Positions 58,101 to 64,000 of a stretch of DNA of 64,000 bases are shown in pieces. A model generated the notes under the pieces. The model saw only the letters and a list, made by a program, of their open reading frames with translations. It was not told where the DNA came from and searched no databases. The position numbers were made by a program, and so were the translations under genes. The number at the start of each line of letters is the position of its first letter. The first letter of the stretch is position 1. The DNA is taken from positions 243,295 to 307,294 of the forward strand of contig NW_003546308.1 in assembly GCF_000090795.2 (NCBI RefSeq), written 5' to 3'. This DNA comes from Amphimedon queenslandica (lineage: Eukaryota; Porifera; Demospongiae; Haplosclerida; Niphatidae).

Positions 58101-60341
58101 ATGGGGCGCCATGGGAAGAATCAAACAGCCTCTGCTGTGTACAGCTATCATGAAAAGAAAAAAGACACGAGTGAGTTCTTGCTCTAAAGTTGTACCTTTA
58201 TTTATATATTTGTGTATAGAGACATCTGGATATGGCAGTAAAACTGTGCGACTCGGAAAAGACTCGCTACAAGTATGCACCTCCACTAGTATCAACAAGA
58301 ATAGATGATTTATATCCTCTTCTTTCCAGGAATTTGATTGCTGCTGTCTTTCTCTTCAGCCATGTAGAAATCCTGTCATAACGTAAACTAATAAGACTCT
58401 AATTATATACCTTGTATTTGTATTTTTATTGTAAGGCAGTCCTAATGGGTATCTCTTTGAGAAGGAAGCCATCTTGGAGTGCCTCCTCCACCAGAAGAAA
58501 GAGTGTAAGTTATTGTTGTAAGTCATATATACATGACTTAAGTTGCGTAGAAAGTTTGAGCTGGTTCTGATCAAAATTGGATTTTTTATGAATTTTTAAA
58601 GTTGCTCTGAAATCAGGCAAAGTCCCTGTGCATGGAACTAATGGGTTTTTGCTTGTCACAGATTTTGTGACAATGGAACTAATGGGTTTTTACTTGTCAC
58701 GGATTTTGTGACAATGGAATAAATGGGTTTTTGCTTGTCACGGATTTTTGTGACAATGGAACTAATGGGTTTTTACTTGTCACGGATTTTGTGACAATGA
58801 AATTAATGGGTTTTTACTTGTCACGGATTTTTGTGACAATGGAACTAATGGGTTTTTACTTGTCACGGATTTTGTGACAATGAAATAAATGGGTTTTTGC
58901 TTGTCACAGATTTTGTGACAATGGAACTAATGGGTTTTTACTTGTCACGGATTTTATGACAATGAAATAAATGGGTTTTTGCTTGTCACAGATTTTGTGA
59001 CAATGGAACTAATGGGTTTTTACTTGTCACAGATTTTGTGACAATGAAATAAATGGGTTTTTACTTGTCATGGATTTTGTGACAATGGAACTAATGGGTT
59101 TTTGATGCATATACTTGTACTTATGTTGAGCAGAAAGTTTGAGCTGATCATAAAAATTCAAAATTGATTTTTTTAATGAATTAGAGTTGCTCAAAAGCCA
59201 CGTATTATTGTAGTGCTTTTCAGTTCATGGAACATGCTGTTTAGCTCATTTAGCATGCTTTGTTGTAAACCCTCCTTAAGGCTGCCATATTCAATAATTT
59301 GCAATTGAATTGCATCAATTCACATCATAAAAAATAATGCATGCCTTGTCTCCATCATTCATCATTATTATGACTCTTGCCACATTTTAGATGCTCGGAA
59401 GATGAAAGAATACGAAAAACAAAGCAAGAAAGAAGAAGTAAGCTCCCAAGATAGCTTATTAGTAACTATTTTTGATTTTCTGATTTCTGTGAATAGGAAG
59501 AACTGGCATCACTAGCTGAGGCAGAAGCAAGGGATCGTGTGGAAAAATTTATTGGTAACCCAAGAATTTTTCTTGCAAAAAATTACTATTATACATAATA
59601 GGTATTAGCTCCAGTACTACCAGTACAGGTAAGTAGAGAGATGCAGAGAAACTTTATTTTCTGGTCACTTTAGAAAAATCAGAGAAGCCTAAACTACCCA
59701 GTTTCTGGGTACCATCACTCACACCACATCACACATCAACTAGTATCAAAAAACCAGTCAGTCCAGTTTTCTTAACGAGAGTTATTATTACCCTTGGGTC
59801 TTCTTCTTTCCAGGATAGCAAGACTTATTGTCCGATGAGTAATCAGCCACTGAGAGTGAAGGATCTGATACCAGTCAAGTTCACTCCGTCAGGTGAAAAA
59901 ACTTCAGCTACCAGCAAAGCAAGGCATATATGTGCTGTCACCAGAGATGTACTAAGTAATTCAACACCATGTGTTGTACTAAAACCAAGGTGAGTCTACA
60001 TTATGAAGATAATGTTATATTACTCTCTTCTCTCAGTGGAGATGTTGTGATGCAGAGTTGCTATGAGAGACTTATCAAGGACACAATGATATGTCCTTTA
60101 ACTGGCATCAAATTAAAGGAGAGCGATATTATACCAATCATTAGGGTAAAGAGATTATACATAATAATAATTATAGAGAGAGTAGAGGTTAATGTCAGTG
60201 ATAAATTGAAATACTACAATTGTTCTATTATTGTTATTACTATTATTATTATTATTTGTTATATTACAGGGTGGGACTGGGTTTGCTGGTGCTGGTGTAG
60301 CATTGAAGGCAAAGAAGAAAGGAGCGGCGCTAATGGCTTAA
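58101..60341 (+). CDS. NOSIP: Nitric oxide synthase-interacting protein
   Basis: NOSIP is a nuclear U-box-type ubiquitin ligase linked to spliceosomes and, in vertebrates, to NO synthase. Eleven exons: 58101-58170, 58220-58272, 58330-58382, 58440-58504, 59391-59437, 59497-59554, 59602-59628, 59674-59756, 59814-59989, 60037-60145, 60270-60341; 270 aa (human 301), phases closed. The N-terminal MGRHGKNQTASAVYSYHEKK, DCCCLSLQPC, PSFWVPSLTP, CPMSNQPLR, ICAVTRD, MICPLTG and GGTGFAGAGV blocks match the family along its length. Split U-box halves sit at the two ends, as in the human protein. ATG 58101 was chosen over the one at 58111 because it gives the conserved N-terminus. It is convergent with KIF9. 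Confidence 0.96.
58535..59275 (+). repeat. Dispersed-element copy expanded by a 41-bp minisatellite
   Basis: Lies in NOSIP intron 4. The flanks match the CAGGG-type element core (AGAAAGTTTGAGCTG at about 58549 and 59131; right end TTTGTTGTAAACCCT near 59260). Between them, about 58634-59104 holds about 12 copies of a 41-42 bp unit. Each unit contains the dyad TTGTCAC...GTGACAA. GGAACTA and GAAATAA variants mostly alternate, giving an 82-bp higher-order repeat. Confidence 0.9.
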
Positions 60342-63300
60342 TATCATGCTAGTTTTTTTCCTGATAGTAGCCCTTCTCTCAGTGATGCTCTATGAATAAA
60401 CAAAGAATAAAGAACATTCCAAATATACGTTTTTATTCTTACTCTTTTCCCTGTCCTTAATTGTGCATAATAAAAGGCCATTGTAGATGGGTCGCCCTGT
60501 GGTGGTGAAATTCAAAGTATACAAACTTGCTTGTACAAAGCCTTACTTGTAGTAATGCCATGCTCTGTAGATCTTTAAAACGGCTAGTTTCAGGTGGCTC
60601 AATGGGACTGCTAGTAGCACTGGTTTCTTCACCAGACGCCTGAGAAGGCTTATCACCAATGAATGCTAGCTTGTACCATGTATCAAACTCATCTGCTAGT
60701 TTTTGTCTGCTTTGCTGTGTGTATTGATCACAATAAGGGATGTCAAGCTTTAGTCCCTCCAATATTGCATACTGACTCTTGTATTCTCTTTTAGCCTGTG
60801 ATTCACAGTAGTTACTCTAATTTATAATTCTAATTATGATTATCACCTCTTGCAACTCTTTGAGATAATTGTATTCTTCACTGTCTAAGATTTGTCTTCC
60901 ATCACTGGTTGTTGCTGTCACCATTTGACCTTTCTTCTTATCTACTAGTTTCCTTCGTAGCTGCAATGCATTATTATAAAGGAGTGACGCTATTATGTAT
61001 GCTTCTGTATACCTTATCAATCTTTTGCTTTAATTGGTTCAGTTTACAACTGACATCATAAGCAGCCTTTCTTTTTCTTTGCAACAAGTCTATTGGTAAT
61101 TCAGATTTGAATACTAATAGTCTTTTCTTTACTTTTACCTTTGTTTTGCAGGAAAATTCTATTTATTTCTTTTCCTCTGCCTTTTTTAAACAGTTCAAAT
61201 GCTTCTACACGTGAGGGCGGTGAGTAAGGCTGACCACTGGTGTCTTCATCAATGCAAAACTCTTGTGCATCCGATGACAAATTCTGACCTTTGCCACTGT
61301 AAAAGCAAAGTATGATGAATGATCATCTCTACTATTATTTTATGCATACAATTTCTTTTTTTGATCAGCAGAGATGGCCAGCTTTGGTAAGAATGAAATC
61401 CGTTTCTTTCCCAGTTTGGTGTTAGCAACATCCCCTGGTGCCTATGATTAAGCATATGTATGAAAAATAATGGAATGCGATTACTTACCTGTCCTATCCC
61501 ATAACCTTGACCATCACTCACACCAACTTCTTGTTTCTTGTCACTGTAATCTTCAGCCTCAGTCTCTGCAGTAGTTGGACTTGCTGCCCCCTAAATTAAA
61601 CGTGCATCCATACATAATGTAATCAGTTATTGTAGCTTGTTACCGTATTTTTGCGTAGATTAAATTTTCCTCCTTTAGTAGGTTTGACTGGCTTTTCTTC
61701 AATAGGCCCACTTAAGGATGCATCTACTTTACTTAATTGCTCCTGTAGTTTACTCAGTTCCTCTTGATAATCTTTCTTCATAGTGCTATCAATATAAGGT
61801 ACATGTATGTACATGTATTACATAGCATTAGTACATACTTTATATATTCTTTAAACTGGGAAAAGGTTTCTTTTATCTCTCGTATGCTGTTAAACTAGTA
61901 TTATGTACATAATGCATTAGAATCATTGTAATGATCATATGCAGTACTTCTAAAGTATTTGTAGTTCCAGCAATGTAATTTTTGACTCCATCTTTAATAT
62001 TTGCCACTTGTCCTTCTGTCAGGTGAGCTGTGACTGATGTCTTGCTGCTTTGTTTCCCATGTAGGAGCTCTTGCATTGCCATTTCTTCTTTCAGAGCTTT
62101 GATGTCTCTCTCATATTTTTGAATTAGGCCCTACATAATTGATGCATGGCAGTATAGACAGGGTATTACTAATAATAGCATGTATACCACTGGATTGTAG
62201 TGAATGTTTCTCTGGGGATCGGCACAAACACACATTATCCTTTCAGAAAATCTTAGTGTTCCCAACTGTATCATTAAAATGATTACTATAGCAAATTTCT
62301 TTTATTATTATTATTTTACTGTATTTTCTAGATGCTCTCTTTCTCCCCATATGTTTGCAATCATCACGCTATTGCAGTTTCCTCCAATGGAGCCTTTGAG
62401 GAGTTGAGTCAGCTTGCAATGTCTATAAGGAACATGTGCCCTTCTTTTCTCAGTTAATGCCATTACAACCTGTATAAATGCTATTAATGTGCATATGTGT
62501 GCAGCTATTATCATACCTGCTCTAGAAAGGACAATGATTTATTGATGTAAATGGTTTCTGTCACTATAGTCCCACTATGCTATAAGGGGAAAGATTAAAA
62601 ATAATTGTAAGGCAAAAATCTGGTGAATGTACATCAGCAATTCCAAGTCGTTCTGAACCAGCCAAATCAACCAAGTGAAGTTTTGATATGGTGTACTCTG
62701 AGCTTGCACTAACAGCTGAATGGCACTATACAAAGGCATAATCTTTATGAGAGCTGTTTGGTGCAGGGACTTACTTCAACATTGATTGTAAATATAATGT
62801 GAGAACGAGAGCACTGCTTGTTTAATGCGTGCTCACCAACCAAACGATTCTTCTCAGCCTCAAAGAACATGTTCAGTGCTTCTTCTTCGTTATCTGCTAC
62901 TCTAACGCTCAGCCCCTTAACACTACTAGTTCCTTTTTCATTCTATCACATTCATCATTAAAGACATGATGTACTGTAGCGTGTTAGAGACAAACCTCAC
63001 TCAATGATAGGCTTCCTTGATCAGACTTTGGTAGTTCCCCTAAAAGATCAGTGAGAGTTTCATTGTATATCTCCAGGCAAGATATCCTATATGAAAAAAA
63101 CAACAAAAATTATGCACTTTTTCTACTAAAGTCTATTCAGTTTCACCTGACCTATTGATTTTCTGTTATAACTTTTGATAAACATGGAATTTAGAAATTT
63201 TATTTGCACCATTAGAATTGCTAGGTCCTTCCCGTCCTTTAGATAAAAAGATCGGGTCAAAATGATAAGGCCTTAGCCTTTTTTTGGATGTCCCTGTATA

Positions 63301-63937
63301 AACTCAATGACATACCTTTGACCGCAATTATGCAGCTAGAACAGCAGAATAAATTCAGCTGCTACTTATCTGCATCCCTTCGGCGCAACAAAAACAATTC
63401 CAAAACCACAAATACGTAAAGAATGCGGATGTGATGTAGTTATTTTATTAATTGAAAGAAGCCAGGGGTCAGGTGAAAGTGAATAGACTTTAGTTTGTAC
63501 ATACCTAACTATTGTAGTACAATCATCTCTCTCACGGACTGTATTGTATATCTGAGAGAGTGCCCTAGGGATGATGCCTCTAAGCCTATACTGGGGCTCT
63601 CCTGACATTGTGTATGTTTTGCCAGCTCCAGTCTGTCCATACGCAAATATGGTTCCATTGACTCCGTTCATGACACCAGATACAACATCATGAGCACATG
63701 CTGCATAGACCTCTTCTTGTGAGCTATTGCTAAGAATCCCATCAACAAGGAAGTTCCATTCTAGAATAGAAATTAAAATAGACCAGTTTGCTGCATGCAC
63801 TGCGAACATTTGTACAATGTAAGTATGATTGCTGAGGGCATTCAAATCAAAGTAGTTGTCTTGCTTATGCAGTATTACTAACCTCTAGCTTGTTGATTTA
63901 TTCTCCTTGGACTGACAGGCAATTGAATTGATATGAC
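60330..63937 (-). CDS. KIF9: Kinesin-like protein KIF9 (5' end beyond window)
   Basis: KIF9 is a kinesin of the kinesin-9 family, found in cilia and flagella. Nineteen exons seen: 63883-63937, 63505-63760, 62996-63086, 62775-62942, 62633-62725, 62517-62579, 62320-62469, 62188-62265, 61948-62130, 61839-61894, 61644-61785, 61489-61590, 61350-61441, 61139-61296, 61013-61089, 60847-60960, 60547-60795, 60443-60496, 60330-60389; about 747 codons, missing roughly the first 30-50 residues. Motor motifs are clear: P-loop GQTGAGKT, CSRSH (switch I), LVDLAGSERLG (switch II), YINKSLSFLEQ, HVPYRHCKLTQLLK. The neck and stalk contain coiled coil. GQGYGIGQAP, EINRIF and EFDTWYKLAF blocks mark KIF9 rather than KIF6. 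The last two small exons are less certain; they place the stop inside the last NOSIP exon on the other strand. Confidence 0.93.
60395..60411 (+). terminator. NOSIP poly(A) signals
   Basis: Two AATAAA hexamers (60395-60400 and 60406-60411) lie 54-70 bp after the NOSIP stop codon, inside the last KIF9 intron on the other strand. Confidence 0.6.
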
Positions 63938-64000
63938 CTATAAAAATACAACTGAAGTAACCCAATGATTACCCAGGTATGGTTAGCTAGTGGTAGAGTC

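Noticed and set aside
1-64000. Retroviral, LTR or Polinton-like elements
   Set aside because: I saw no integrase, polymerase, capsid or envelope-like coding sequence and no long terminal direct repeats.

Overview
The window looks like nuclear DNA of a basal animal, most likely a demosponge of the Amphimedon type; this is an inference. Every recognisable protein is a metazoan or opisthokont family member. Genes have many short introns with GT-AG ends, are packed closely and often sit head-to-head. Non-coding DNA is AT-rich, full of (GA)n/(CT)n, (AAT)n and ACATGT palindromes. I see no prokaryotic gene, no retroviral or Polinton-like element and no RNA gene.

Layout from left to right: 3' exons of a RasGEF-domain gene (+); MYRF, a membrane-tethered transcription factor (-), head-to-head with PDHX, an E3-binding pyruvate dehydrogenase subunit (+); GOLT1 (-), head-to-head with M1AP (+); intronless pyroglutamyl-peptidase PGPEP1 (+); MOB2-like (-), head-to-head with PHRF1 (+); a leucine-rich-repeat GPCR of the LGR family (-, about 10 kb); an apparently gene-poor 3.3 kb; CTR9 of the PAF1 complex (-); an eIF4A-like helicase with a DEVD box (-), head-to-head with MED25 (+); three intronless or nearly intronless RING/TRAF-type genes (-,+,+); NOSIP (+); and most of kinesin KIF9 (-), which runs off the right end.

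Exon models were built by joining splice sites so that reading phase is kept. They close exactly for MYRF (534 aa), PDHX (336), GOLT1 (141), M1AP (581), MOB2-like (233), PHRF1 (1168), LGR (1414), the helicase (449), MED25 (1170) and NOSIP (270). CTR9 closes (1123 aa) only if one extra base in a CCC run is discounted. CTR9, MED25 and PHRF1 all act with RNA polymerase II, but the genes do not form an operon and I see no functional cluster beyond the TRAF-type trio.

Most interesting points: MYRF keeps its DNA-binding and self-cleaving domains but ends four residues after the membrane span; PDHX lacks a lipoyl domain; a CAGGG...CCCTG terminal-inverted-repeat element recurs in introns and its core reappears in 178-186 bp tandem arrays; long CT tracts sit on the sense strand right at 3' splice sites; the helicase/MED25 promoter holds four copies of ATTGCGAAAT; a 41-bp hairpin minisatellite sits in a NOSIP intron; NOSIP and KIF9 appear to overlap at their 3' coding ends.
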